Assembly: GCF_023657445.1 (NCBI RefSeq)
Contig: NZ_JAGTWY010000001.1
Coordinates: 3,410,001-3,474,000, forward strand
Length of the DNA: 64,000 nt
Direction: 5' to 3'
Source: Marinobacter sediminum
GTDB lineage: Bacteria; Pseudomonadota; Gammaproteobacteria; Pseudomonadales; Oleiphilaceae
Below the pieces are notes generated by a model. The model did not search any database. It had not been told where the DNA came from and saw only the letters and a list, made by a program, of their open reading frames with translations. Below are positions 33,512-41,574 of the stretch, piece by piece (the stretch's first letter is position 1; each line of letters begins with the position of its first letter). A program made the position numbers and the translations under genes.

Positions 33512-33706
33512 ATGGAGCGAGCCTACAGTCGTACCCGTATCCTGGTGATGCTGGGGATCATTCTGGCACTGATCCTGGTGGATCACCTGAACAGCCCGAC
33601 CTTTGCATTCAATTCCGGGCAGGGCAATGTTGAAACAGCATTGAGCCAGCGGGATGAAACAGCTTGTGCGCCTTGCGGGGCGCCTTGCCCGTCAACAAGG
33701 AACTGA
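33512..33706 (+). CDS. Small membrane-anchored protein with C-terminal Cys-Pro motifs
   Basis: 64 residues from MERAYSRTRILVML: one hydrophobic anchor (ILVMLGIILALILVDHL) and a tail containing TACAPCGAPCPSTRN (three Cys). I prefer the ATG at 33512 because GGGGGA is ten bases upstream; an ATG at 33494 overlapping the YeeE stop is the alternative. It probably belongs to the rhodanese-YeeE unit. Family unknown. Confidence 0.6.
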   Translation: MERAYSRTRILVMLGIILALILVDHLNSPTFAFNSGQGNVETALSQRDETACAPCGAPCPSTRN

Positions 33707-33752
33707 ACAATTTCAGGCACACGAAGCCAGTTTGCCTGGCGGGAGGCATATG

Positions 33753-34451
33753 ATGAGTAGCGTTTGCGTGGTGGTTGGTGTGGGGCCCGGAAACGGCGAA
33801 GCACTGGTTCGCCGTTTCAGCCAGGAGGGCTATCGGGTGGCCATGCTGGCCCGAAGCCAGGATTATCTCGAGTCTCTGGCAAAGGGTATCCCGGATACCC
33901 ATGTGTTTCAGTGCGACGCGACGGATCTGAGCCAGGTAGAGTCGACGTTCCAGGACATTGAGGAACAGCTGGGACCTGTATCGGTGTTGCTCTACAACGC
34001 GGGCGGCGGTGTCTTCAAGAACGTGGAAGAGGCCAGCATCGAGGACTTCGAAGCCAACTGGCGCATCAATGTGCGAGGCCTGGTGGCCGCCACAAAAGCG
34101 GCGTTGCCGCAGCTGCGCCAGCACGACACTGCCAGTATCATTGTCACCAGTGCCTCGGCGGCAACCCGGGGCCGGGCCAATACCGCACCCTTTGCCTCGG
34201 CCAAGGCAGCTCAGCGCAGCCTGACCCAGTCACTGGCGCGCCAGCTTGGGCCCGAGAAAATCCATGTCGCCAATGTGGTGATTGATGGCGTGGTGGATCT
34301 TCCCCGGACCCGTGAGTGGCTGGCGGACAAACCGGACGACTTTTTCGTGAAACCGGCCGCCCTGGCTGATGCTGTCTGGAGCCTCTGCCAGCAGGATCCT
34401 TCAGCCTGGACCTTCGAGCTGGATATCAGGCCATTCGGGGAAAACTGGTAA
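33753..34451 (+). CDS. SDR-family protein lacking the catalytic tyrosine
   Basis: 232 residues with a classical SDR Rossmann fold: VVVGVGPGNGEAL (altered TGxxxGxG motif), CDATDL, LLYNAGGG and the Ser of VTSASAATRG. The expected Y-x3-K is F147-A-S-A-K151, so the general-base Tyr is missing. Sequences with Phe at this place form a known atypical SDR group, so this is probably not recent damage; the activity is doubtful. GGGAGG precedes; ATG at 33750 or 33753. Confidence 0.85.
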   Translation: MSSVCVVVGVGPGNGEALVRRFSQEGYRVAMLARSQDYLESLAKGIPDTHVFQCDATDLSQVESTFQDIEEQLGPVSVLLYNAGGGVFKNVEEASIEDFEANWRINVRGLVAATKAALPQLRQHDTASIIVTSASAATRGRANTAPFASAKAAQRSLTQSLARQLGPEKIHVANVVIDGVVDLPRTREWLADKPDDFFVKPAALADAVWSLCQQDPSAWTFELDIRPFGENW

Positions 34452-34472
34452 AAACTTCTCCAGCTTGATGAA

Positions 34473-34490
34473 CATGCCCCGAAGGGCATG
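34473..34490. terminator. Convergent-gene hairpin
   Basis: CATGCCC, loop CGAA, GGGCATG: a 7-bp stem between the convergent SDR and ADP-ribosylglycohydrolase-like genes, one base from the latter's stop codon. Confidence 0.6.
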
Positions 34491-34491
34491 C

Positions 34492-35715
34492 TCAATCCGC
34501 CGGGCAACCGGGGCGTTCATGGGTCTGCTCCGTCGGCGTCCATGTCTGGTTAACCAGCGCCTCAATATCCGCGAGGATGGCAGGGGCATCGGTCACTCGT
34601 GCCAGCCAGCTCAGAGGAATGCCGTATTCCCCACCAACGCCGTGCAGGGCTGCCATCGCCGGCCCGATGATCCAGGCCCGCCCGCAGGAATCACCCCCGC
34701 ATTGGATATTGGCGCGCACGGCCCCGGTAAAGCTGTCGGCATGGCTCAGGATATGAAAGATCACCGGCATGGCTTCGTGCAGGTAACACGTGCGTCCGTA
34801 GGTATCGCCGGCACCTGGCGCATCCAGCGAGGAGCCTGAACGGACGTTGGCCAGGCTTTTCGGGTCTGGTGCTTCCCGGGTGGCCGCGTCCAGAGCCGCT
34901 GACAGGGAGTCGCCCCGGTACAGGTGATCCAGGAGTCGGGCGGCACATCGGGCCCAGGCTACGGCTTCGTCGTTGTGATTGGTCACCCGGACCGCGGCTT
35001 CTGTGACTTCCATCAGATTGCTCTGGCCGCAATAGCTGGCTACCAGTGGTGGCAGTTTGGAAACCGCCGGCAGTTGCATGTCGTCGGCGCCGCTTTCCGG
35101 CAGCAGGTTGCGGTCGATGGTTTCGGCGAGGTGAACGCCCGCCTCCTGAACCTCCGGTTCGTGATAGGTGAGGTTGATAGCGTTGCGGACCGGTTCCGCC
35201 AGTTGAGCGCCGCTCAGGTACCGGGTGTAGGGCAAGACCTTCTGAACCAGCACGCGCTTCTGTTTGTCTGTCAGTTCAGTTGTGGTTGTCGACCTGGCCT
35301 GCTCAATGGCTTCCTTTTCGATGCTGTTGAGATTGTCGAGTGTGACCCGGGTCGGGTTGTCAATGTAACCCTGCCAGAGGCCACCGGGGCCAAAGAAAGT
35401 GCGAAAGCGCCGCTGATAATCACGAATATTCAGGGCCCCTTCAGTGGCCAGCAGGCTGTCTGTCAGCACCCGTGTGGCGGCGCCATAATGGCTAACGTCG
35501 CCGGCGTGTTTGCCCTTATGAGCAAAATACCCAAACCCGCTTGTGAAATAGTCGGCCCGGGGCGGCAGGAACTCCGGTGACCGGCCGCCAATCTCATCGA
35601 TGCGCTGACTGTCATACAGCCAGTGCAGACCGAGGCTGGCCGCGTCCGCTACCCAGCCGCCGGCAAGGGCGTTGATGAGACGTGTGTTTTCCCCGGACCT
35701 GGACGGATGATTCAT
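34492..35715 (-). CDS. ADP-ribosylglycohydrolase-family protein, J1-crystallin type
   Basis: 407 residues. The N-terminal ALAGGWVADAASLGLHWLYD and the C-terminal QCGGDSCGRAWIIGPAMAA fit the ADP-ribosylglycohydrolase fold. The usual N-terminal metal-binding (S/T)DDT is replaced by GDVSHYGAAT and the C-terminal GGDTD by GGDSC, as in J1 crystallin-like members, so hydrolase activity is uncertain. No partner toxin or ADP-ribosyltransferase is adjacent. Confidence 0.8.
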   Translation of the reverse strand: MNHPSRSGENTRLINALAGGWVADAASLGLHWLYDSQRIDEIGGRSPEFLPPRADYFTSGFGYFAHKGKHAGDVSHYGAATRVLTDSLLATEGALNIRDYQRRFRTFFGPGGLWQGYIDNPTRVTLDNLNSIEKEAIEQARSTTTTELTDKQKRVLVQKVLPYTRYLSGAQLAEPVRNAINLTYHEPEVQEAGVHLAETIDRNLLPESGADDMQLPAVSKLPPLVASYCGQSNLMEVTEAAVRVTNHNDEAVAWARCAARLLDHLYRGDSLSAALDAATREAPDPKSLANVRSGSSLDAPGAGDTYGRTCYLHEAMPVIFHILSHADSFTGAVRANIQCGGDSCGRAWIIGPAMAALHGVGGEYGIPLSWLARVTDAPAILADIEALVNQTWTPTEQTHERPGCPAD

Positions 35716-35797
35716 GCGGATACCTCCTGATAGCGTGGTCTTTGTAAGCGAGTCTGAACAGTCTCAGAACCGGATACTCATAAGTTTGCTTTGTGCC

Positions 35798-36505
35798 CTA
35801 TTCATGGGGCTTCATCTCTTTCGCGATCTCACCTTCGATCACCCACAACCTGTCCTGGCCCCAGCAGCTGACGGTTCCATAACGGAAACTGGGAACGCCC
35901 CAGAACCACTCACCCCGAAAATGCAGCATGCTGCCCTGATGGTGACCGAGCCTGATCAGATGTTGCTCGTTGCTCCCAAGCCTTTCCTCCAGTTCGGGCG
36001 TTGTTGGCGCGCCTTCTTCGATAGCGCCGGGTTTTCCGGTCTGCCAGAGCGTCCCCATGATGGCGGAGGCCTGGGCCAGGTAACTTCCGGCGCGTTCAAG
36101 ACCCAGAAGGTAATCCCGGCAGGCAATCAGCGTTGCTTCGGTGGGTGGTGTGTGTAATCCGGGGGGCTCCAGCCCGTATAAATCGGCCAGCCGGGCGGCA
36201 TCCCGGATCGCCCAGTCTGCCCACATGGCAGGTTCCGGAAACATATCTGCGGGCTGATGCCAGACAGTCCGAAAACAAAGCTGAATATCGAACCGGTTGG
36301 TCAGGTTGGGCAAGGCTTGTAGCAGGACGAAACTGAAAGGGTCACGGGGGTTGATGAAGACGTCAACTACTGTTCCTTCGCCTTTGAGTTGTGCCTTCCA
36401 GCGAAAAACCGCCTGACGGCAGTGTCGGGTTGTCGGGCTGGAAATCACTCGCGCCATCCATGGCATCAGGTCGGCTTTTTGTGGGAGTTTCATACGCGCA
36501 CCCAT
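35798..36505 (-). CDS. DsbA-fold protein, 2-hydroxychromene-2-carboxylate isomerase-like
   Basis: 235 residues from MGARMKLP (a start at 36493 is also possible; 36595 adds 30 unsupported residues). The thioredoxin-like beginning VDVFINPRDPFSFVLLQALP, where the CxxC of DsbA is replaced by Pro-Arg-Asp-Pro, and the end GEWFWG...DRLWVIEG fit the HCCA isomerase/GST-kappa group, which uses glutathione as cofactor. No aromatic degradation genes are nearby. Confidence 0.75.
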   Translation of the reverse strand: MGARMKLPQKADLMPWMARVISSPTTRHCRQAVFRWKAQLKGEGTVVDVFINPRDPFSFVLLQALPNLTNRFDIQLCFRTVWHQPADMFPEPAMWADWAIRDAARLADLYGLEPPGLHTPPTEATLIACRDYLLGLERAGSYLAQASAIMGTLWQTGKPGAIEEGAPTTPELEERLGSNEQHLIRLGHHQGSMLHFRGEWFWGVPSFRYGTVSCWGQDRLWVIEGEIAKEMKPHE

Positions 36506-36682
36506 AGTCTGATTATTCTGGTACAGCGTTGGAAATGCGGGTGTATGGCTGGTAACAATCGCAAACCTGATGTGCCGATGGTACTTGGAATTCAATGTAA
36601 CGCCAAACGTGGGATTGGACCATGAAAGCGCCGGATGCGACGAACTTCAGGGGGGGCCGCTGGGTCGTCCGGAGCCCGAAGG

Positions 36683-37438
36683 TTACCGGTCCTCCCAGTC
36701 GATGGTTCTGTATTCGAAGTCGCCTTTAACGGTGGGTTTGATGACCTGGAAATAGGGGGAGACATCGAAATCCCGCGGGGTAAACAGAGAGTGATGCCGA
36801 ATACGGAAACGCTCCTGAACGCAGTCCTCACAGTCCGGGTCTCCTGCGGGTCGCGTTTTCACGATCGGTAGGATGGGATAGCGCAGACGCTGGAACCCCT
36901 GGGCAATAAATGTTGAGCAAATAGCCCGGGTAGGATCGCCACTGCCAAATGTGAGCAGTTTATGCCTGTGCCTTGCAGGTACTGGCGGTGTCGGGCAAAG
37001 GTAGCGCGCCAGGTCAAACACGTTTTTCATGTCGTACTGGTGGCCGAGCCGGCTGATGGAGTAATCCGTCAACTCCTGGAGGTCTTGATCACTGAGCCCG
37101 ACCGGCCGGCAGATTCGCGTGTGGGAATGTCGGTAAAAAGATAACGGCAGTGCGCGAATACCCTCCTCAAGATCGGCCTCAACGAGAACGTTGGGCTCAT
37201 GGTTACTGGCTTTTCCGAGGTGGGCATCCAGGCCAAGGTAAAGGGCTGCGTGAGACCACGTGGATTGGGTGAGATACTTGATGGCGACACTGACTCGTGT
37301 GTTCCCCTCCACCAGAAGCACGTCCCCGGGCTGGAGGGTTTCTTCCAGCGCGTCCCAGGTTGACGTCCTGATGGAATGCTGCGTGATCTGTTTCGAAAGA
37401 TAAGCGGCAAGTCGCTTCGACAGCCAGTTCAGAATCAT
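36683..37438 (-). CDS. YiiX/YebB-like permuted NlpC/P60 cysteine hydrolase
   Basis: 251 residues. The N-terminal block LQPGDVLLVEG...YLTQSTWSHAALYLG carries the active His region, and RAICSTFIAQGFQRL near residue 170 carries the Cys, an order reversed from normal NlpC/P60 proteins as in the permuted YiiX group. The N-terminus is amphipathic without a clear signal peptide. Likely substrate is an amide, lipid or peptide bond at the envelope. Confidence 0.85.
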   Translation of the reverse strand: MILNWLSKRLAAYLSKQITQHSIRTSTWDALEETLQPGDVLLVEGNTRVSVAIKYLTQSTWSHAALYLGLDAHLGKASNHEPNVLVEADLEEGIRALPLSFYRHSHTRICRPVGLSDQDLQELTDYSISRLGHQYDMKNVFDLARYLCPTPPVPARHRHKLLTFGSGDPTRAICSTFIAQGFQRLRYPILPIVKTRPAGDPDCEDCVQERFRIRHHSLFTPRDFDVSPYFQVIKPTVKGDFEYRTIDWEDR

Positions 37439-37590
37439 GACGATGCCCCGTTAAAGTGAAGAGAGACCATACAGACGAGACAATCGACGGAGACGACTGT
37501 TACAGCAGGCCCGTTTGCTGGTCTATCCCGCGTAACAATTCAGACGCGCCCGTGTCTTCTTCTCAATTATTAAAAACTACGGATTGCCTT

Positions 37591-37917
37591 ATGTCTTGCT
37601 CGGGAAGTCTGCGCTGCCCTTTTCCAAAGTTCAGAGAGGCCTGCCAGCTTGCGCTGGGTTACGGCACGCCCCGCCGCGCGGCCAGGTTGGCGGCAGTGGT
37701 TGGTACGCTTCTGGTCCTGATCAATCAGTGGGAGGCAGTGGTCGCTGCAGCTTCCATGGACTGGATGAAAGTGGCGCTGACCTATTGCGTTCCGTACATG
37801 GTGTCGACATATACCAGCGTCAGCAAGGATCTGTATCTGCGCCGTGAAGCCGAGGCGGCAGAGCAGTCGGTGCACGAGGAAGCACAAAAAACACGGTTTC
37901 AGGAAGATCCTTCGTAA
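37591..37917 (+). CDS. nrtS: NrtS-like nitrate/nitrite transporter
   Basis: 108 residues from MSCSGSLRCPFPKF. Two membrane segments with AAVVGTLLVLINQWEAVV and WMKVALTYCVPYMVSTYTSV, the pattern of the small NrtS family. A longer in-frame version from 37456 has an atypical, unsupported N-terminus. Transcribed in the same direction as the glutaredoxin operon that starts 74 bases downstream. Confidence 0.72.
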   Translation: MSCSGSLRCPFPKFREACQLALGYGTPRRAARLAAVVGTLLVLINQWEAVVAAASMDWMKVALTYCVPYMVSTYTSVSKDLYLRREAEAAEQSVHEEAQKTRFQEDPS

Positions 37918-37991
37918 CACTCGGGTTGTTCAGGAGTCTCATACTCTAGTAGGCCGTCGGGCCTGAATTTCCCGCGAACGAGGTGGTTATC

Positions 37992-38354
37992 ATGAAGTTG
38001 CTGACTGAAATGATACGCACGATCGCAATCCTGTTGCTGGTGGTTGGCTGGCCCGGTGTGCTGCTGGCCGACAGTATTTCTGGAAAACCACCGGATACGC
38101 CGGATTGGAATGTTGTTCTGTTTTCGCAGCCCTTTTGCGCTGGTTGTGAGGCAGCACGGTACTATTTTCACGATCACCGGATCCCGTACCTCGAATTAGA
38201 CATCTCTTCGTCCAGAGCCGCCATGGATGCCTTTGAGCGTCTGGGCGGTCGGGGTACGCCATTTTTTCTAATCGGTGGTGAGCCCATGCACGGCTTTTCC
38301 GTTCCCAGGCTGGAGCACCTTCTGATGGAGCTGGGTATATCAGGAGTTCCATGA
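37992..38354 (+). CDS. Periplasmic glutaredoxin-like protein
   Basis: 120 residues with a signal peptide or anchor (TIAILLLVVGWPGVLLA). A glutaredoxin-like fold follows with QPFCAGC (Cys 49 and 52), RGTPFFLIGG (cis-Pro) and a final helix. It would reduce disulfides or glutathionylated thiols outside the cytoplasm. GAGG precedes the ATG. Its last four bases overlap the DUF3179 start (ATGA), so the two are translationally coupled. Confidence 0.88.
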   Translation: MKLLTEMIRTIAILLLVVGWPGVLLADSISGKPPDTPDWNVVLFSQPFCAGCEAARYYFHDHRIPYLELDISSSRAAMDAFERLGGRGTPFFLIGGEPMHGFSVPRLEHLLMELGISGVP

Positions 38355-39298
38355 TGATGAACATGCATAATATTGTTGCTTCGGTACTGGTTGCTCTCCT
38401 GGTTGCAGCAGTGCAACCGGCCATCGCCGAGGGGAAAAACGGATTTGATATCAGCAACGCGCGGATACCGGTGAGTAAAATCCTCCGTGGTGGCCCGCCC
38501 CGTGATGGCATCCCCTCAATAAACGAGCCGAAATTTGAGCGGCCATCGAAAGCACTGCCCTGGCGTGCTGATGACCTGATGCTGACCTACGACCATGGAG
38601 ACAGCCGGTTCGCCTACCCTGTCGGCATTCTTAATTGGCATGAAATCGTCAATCACGCCATTGATGGGGAACAGGTATTGATCACCTTCTGTCCGCTGTG
38701 TGGTACAGGCATTGCGTTCGACCCCTTGGTGGATGGCCGGTCTTTGACTTTCGGTGTGTCGGGCCTGCTCTACAACAGTGACTTGCTGATGTACGACCAC
38801 CAGACAGAGTCACTGTGGTCGCAGATTGAGGGGCGGGCGGTTTCCGGTCCCCTGGCAGGCACAGAACTGGAGCCCGTGTCCATTCGCCACGAACTTTGGC
38901 AAGGCTGGCGGGAACGCGTTGGCTCTGCGGGTCAGGTGCTTTCGACTGACACCGGCCACAGCCGGAACTATCGAATGTCGCCCTACGGTGACTATGATCA
39001 TTCGGAACGGCTCTATTTTCCGGTGACCCACACCAGCCGGAAATATCACCCGAAAACCTGGGTGCTTGGCTGGACCTACAACGGCGAGAGTAAGGCCTGG
39101 CCGTTTCCGGAACTGGCCGCCCATGATGCCGTTCTCAAAGATCAGATAGGGGGCAAGACCGTCAGCATCCACTATAATCCGGATGTACCCTCGGCCGAAT
39201 TGCGTGATGAGTCTGGCAGGCTGCTTCCGGCAATCCGGGCTTTCTGGTTTGCCTGGTACACCTTTCATCCGGAAACCCGAATCTTCGAAACTGATTAA
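38351..39298 (+). CDS. DUF3179 family exported protein
   Basis: 315 residues with a signal peptide (ASVLVALLVAAVQPAIA-E). Family landmarks are ITFCPLCGTGIAFDP (Cys-x2-Cys), SGLLYNSDLLMYDHQTESLW and the C-terminal IHYNPD...FWFAWYTFHPET. The conserved Cys pair suggests a redox or metal-linked role, but the function is not established. Coupled to the upstream periplasmic glutaredoxin, which could keep its Cys pair reduced. Confidence 0.9.
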   Translation: MMMNMHNIVASVLVALLVAAVQPAIAEGKNGFDISNARIPVSKILRGGPPRDGIPSINEPKFERPSKALPWRADDLMLTYDHGDSRFAYPVGILNWHEIVNHAIDGEQVLITFCPLCGTGIAFDPLVDGRSLTFGVSGLLYNSDLLMYDHQTESLWSQIEGRAVSGPLAGTELEPVSIRHELWQGWRERVGSAGQVLSTDTGHSRNYRMSPYGDYDHSERLYFPVTHTSRKYHPKTWVLGWTYNGESKAWPFPELAAHDAVLKDQIGGKTVSIHYNPDVPSAELRDESGRLLPAIRAFWFAWYTFHPETRIFETD

Positions 39299-39413
39299 AA
39301 TTATGAATGGATGTAATAGTTGTGGAACTCATGTGTCTCTGTCCTAGCCGCCCCTTCGAGCGGCAAGGGACCCTGACGGTCTATCCGATAACTCCAGGAT
39401 CAGGAGAGAGACA

Positions 39414-40256
39414 ATGTCCACAATACATCCTCTGAGAAAAGCCATTCGCAGTTCCTATGAACACCGTCGCACCACCTGGTGGTCCGCCGCAGTTATGACC
39501 GCCATGCTCGGCACCGGCGGGCTGGCCACTGCCGCCTGCAGTCCGTGTTCCCCCTGCAAAAACAAGTGCAAGGCCGGGCAACACTGCAAAGCTGGCTGTA
39601 AGGCCGCCTGTAATCCGTGCGCAGCGAAAAACCCGTGCGCGACCAAGAATCCCTGTGCTGCCAAAAATCCCTGTGCCACCAAAGGCTGTAATCCCTGCGC
39701 CGTGAAAAGTTGTAACCCGTGCGCTGCTGCAGGTAAGTGTGGTGCCAAACCCAACCCCTGTGCGGCTAAAAAGGTGAGCCGGCCCGCCAACTATCAGCCC
39801 TATGAGGGTAATCCCTGCAAACTGATGGCGATGGGCGAGAAACTGTTTAACGATCAATCACTTAGCAGTAATGGCTTGTCCTGTTCGACCTGCCACAACG
39901 ATGGCGCCGGCTACAATGCCACCTTTGCCAATGCCTACCCGCACTCTGTGGCCATGGCCCGGGATATTTTTGGCATAGACTCTGTCCACCTGGATGAGAT
40001 GGTTCAGATCTGCATGGTCCAGCCTATGGCGTCGGAACCTTTGCCATGGGACAGCGAGGAATTGGCGGCTCTAACCACCTATATGGGGAAGGTTCATAAA
40101 CAGCTGGCGAGTAATCCGTGCGCACTCAAGGGTGGCAAATGCGGTGCCTGCAATCCATGTGCGGGTAAGAACCCCTGCGCTACCAAGAATCCCTGTGCGG
40201 CAAAGAACCCCTGTTCAGCCAATGCGGGAAAAAACCTGGCGAACGCAGCTGCATAA
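39414..40256 (+). CDS. Cytochrome c embedded in Asn-Pro-Cys repeat arrays
   Basis: 280 residues. Signal peptide to about residue 41 (SAAVMTAMLGTGGLATA-A). Residues 42-118 hold 17 Cys in repeats of Asn-Pro-Cys-Ala-(Ala/Thr)-Lys spaced mostly six apart. A cytochrome c domain lies at about 130-230 with heme motif CSTCH (157-161) and candidate axial Met 201 or 205. Residues 235-267 bring seven further Cys in the same repeat. Total 28 Cys. A metal- or thiol-buffering function coupled to a heme is suggested. AGGAGAGAG precedes the ATG. GGAACT 90 bases upstream resembles an ECF -35 element. Confidence 0.85.
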   Translation: MSTIHPLRKAIRSSYEHRRTTWWSAAVMTAMLGTGGLATAACSPCSPCKNKCKAGQHCKAGCKAACNPCAAKNPCATKNPCAAKNPCATKGCNPCAVKSCNPCAAAGKCGAKPNPCAAKKVSRPANYQPYEGNPCKLMAMGEKLFNDQSLSSNGLSCSTCHNDGAGYNATFANAYPHSVAMARDIFGIDSVHLDEMVQICMVQPMASEPLPWDSEELAALTTYMGKVHKQLASNPCALKGGKCGACNPCAGKNPCATKNPCAAKNPCSANAGKNLANAAA

Positions 40257-40323
40257 GGCAGCCTATGTCTGACGCGCGGTTTCCGGATATTCCGGAAACC
40301 GCGCTGGCAGGAGATAAGAGATT

Positions 40324-41076
40324 ATGACAGAGCTTCAGATTCCCAAACTGGCGAGTCTTAGCGACAGTCAGCTGACGGCCAGCCTGGCCGCCATTGCTGA
40401 TATCCGGGAATGCTATCGGGTGTTGGAGAAAGGCGGCTTGAATGTTGTTGGTGAAGTACTCAAGGGGCAGGGCCCGTTTTATGAGATGGATCATTACCCG
40501 AAAGAGGACGTCTATGACCGGGACACGGCGTCCCAGTATTACTATCACGCCCATCGCGAGGATCATGCCGAGCACGGTCATTTCCATTTGTTTCTCAGAA
40601 ACGCAGCCTTACCCGAAGGTGCGGAACCGGTTTTGGGACCAGCGGGCGAGGACCGGGTAGCTCATCTGGTCGCGATTTCAATGGACGCCTGGGGTTACCC
40701 CACCGACCTGTTCTCGGTAAACCGCTGGGTGACGGACGAAAGCTGGCTACCGGCAGAGACGGTTGTGACAGTATTAGAGGAGTTTGCCATGGACCACGCC
40801 TATCCGAGCTGGCCGGTGAATCGTTGGCTGACGGCGATGGTGCGTTGTTTCAGACCGCAGATCGAAGCCTTGCTTTATCACCGGGACGAGGTTATCTCAA
40901 AACGGCAGGAAAAGGGTCTTGAGCAGGTGCTTGAGGACCGTTCTCTGGAGATCACCGGGACCATCCCGGTCGATGTGGAAAGCTGGGCAGACAGGCTGAA
41001 AGCGGAGCAGTCAAGGCGTAATCAAGGTTCCCGGCTGGAAAGCACTCGAGATTACGAAAACATACAGGGGCACTGA
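40324..41076 (+). CDS. DUF6969-like protein with His-rich motif
   Basis: 250 residues, no signal peptide. The central YYYHAHREDHAEHGHFHLFL (about 78-97) has six His and two acidic residues and would make a good metal site; WVTDESWLPAETV and AYPSWPVNRWLTAMVR follow. I recall this as the DUF6969 family, of unknown function. It follows the Cys-rich cytochrome by 67 bases; AGGAG precedes the ATG. Probably cytoplasmic. Confidence 0.75.
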   Translation: MTELQIPKLASLSDSQLTASLAAIADIRECYRVLEKGGLNVVGEVLKGQGPFYEMDHYPKEDVYDRDTASQYYYHAHREDHAEHGHFHLFLRNAALPEGAEPVLGPAGEDRVAHLVAISMDAWGYPTDLFSVNRWVTDESWLPAETVVTVLEEFAMDHAYPSWPVNRWLTAMVRCFRPQIEALLYHRDEVISKRQEKGLEQVLEDRSLEITGTIPVDVESWADRLKAEQSRRNQGSRLESTRDYENIQGH

Positions 41077-41100
41077 GAGCGCCCCTGAAGCAACCGAGGT

Positions 41101-41292
41101 TTATTCGATGACTTCGCTGACCTGGACCGTAGGCTGGACATTGGTGAAGTTCGGGATATCGCCAAGGATTTCCTTGGCGTGTGGCCCGAAAGCCGCCTCG
41201 AAGTCATTCACCGAGTCAAAGTACAGGTGCCCCATGGCAATGTAGGTGGGTGCTTCGCCCGGAGCGCCTCCGGGGCAGGTGGCCAATGGCAC
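41101..41292 (-). pseudogene. EthD-family protein, N-terminally truncated remnant
   Basis: The readable 60-odd residues (AMGHLYFDSVNDFEAAFG, then HAKEILGDIPNFTNVQP) match the C-terminal half of EthD-domain proteins, normally about 100 residues. The N-terminal half, with its YP and H-x-P motifs, is absent; the frame opens directly after the anti-sigma stop. Probably a remnant left by a deletion that joined it to the ECF operon. Confidence 0.6.
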
Positions 41293-41313
41293 TTTAGAAT
41301 GAAATTTGAATCA

Positions 41314-41574
41314 TCATTCATTATTGCTGTCATGGGCATTCCGGCTCTTGAGTGCTTCCGCTACCCGTTCATCAATCCGGCGCATGAGTTCCTCGTCCGG
41401 ATTGCCGGAGGAATGTGCCTTCATAAGTTCTGTGCTGGCGCGAAGGTTGCCGATAAAAGAACGGCAGTCCCTGCACATCATCAGATGCATTTTCACGGAC
41501 AGGTTCTTCTGGACGTTCAGTTCACCATCAATGTAATCACTGGCAATTTCAGCCAGGTCCCTGCACATTAACAT
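41314..41574 (-). CDS. Zinc-finger anti-sigma factor
   Basis: 86 residues with the zinc-binding anti-sigma motif: CRDLAEIASDYIDGEL, then KMHLMMCRDCRSF (His-x3-Cys-x2-Cys, preceded by an earlier Cys). No membrane segment, so a soluble ZAS-type sensor, as for thiol- or oxidant-responsive RsrA/ChrR proteins. It overlaps the sigma gene by seven bases, the standard cotranscribed pair. Confidence 0.9.
   Translation of the reverse strand: MLMCRDLAEIASDYIDGELNVQKNLSVKMHLMMCRDCRSFIGNLRASTELMKAHSSGNPDEELMRRIDERVAEALKSRNAHDSNNE

Noticed and set aside
39600..39770. Short direct DNA repeats that could look like a CRISPR or satellite array
   Set aside because: They are the coding sequence of Asn-Pro-Cys repeats in phase with a signal peptide and heme domain; no spacer structure.
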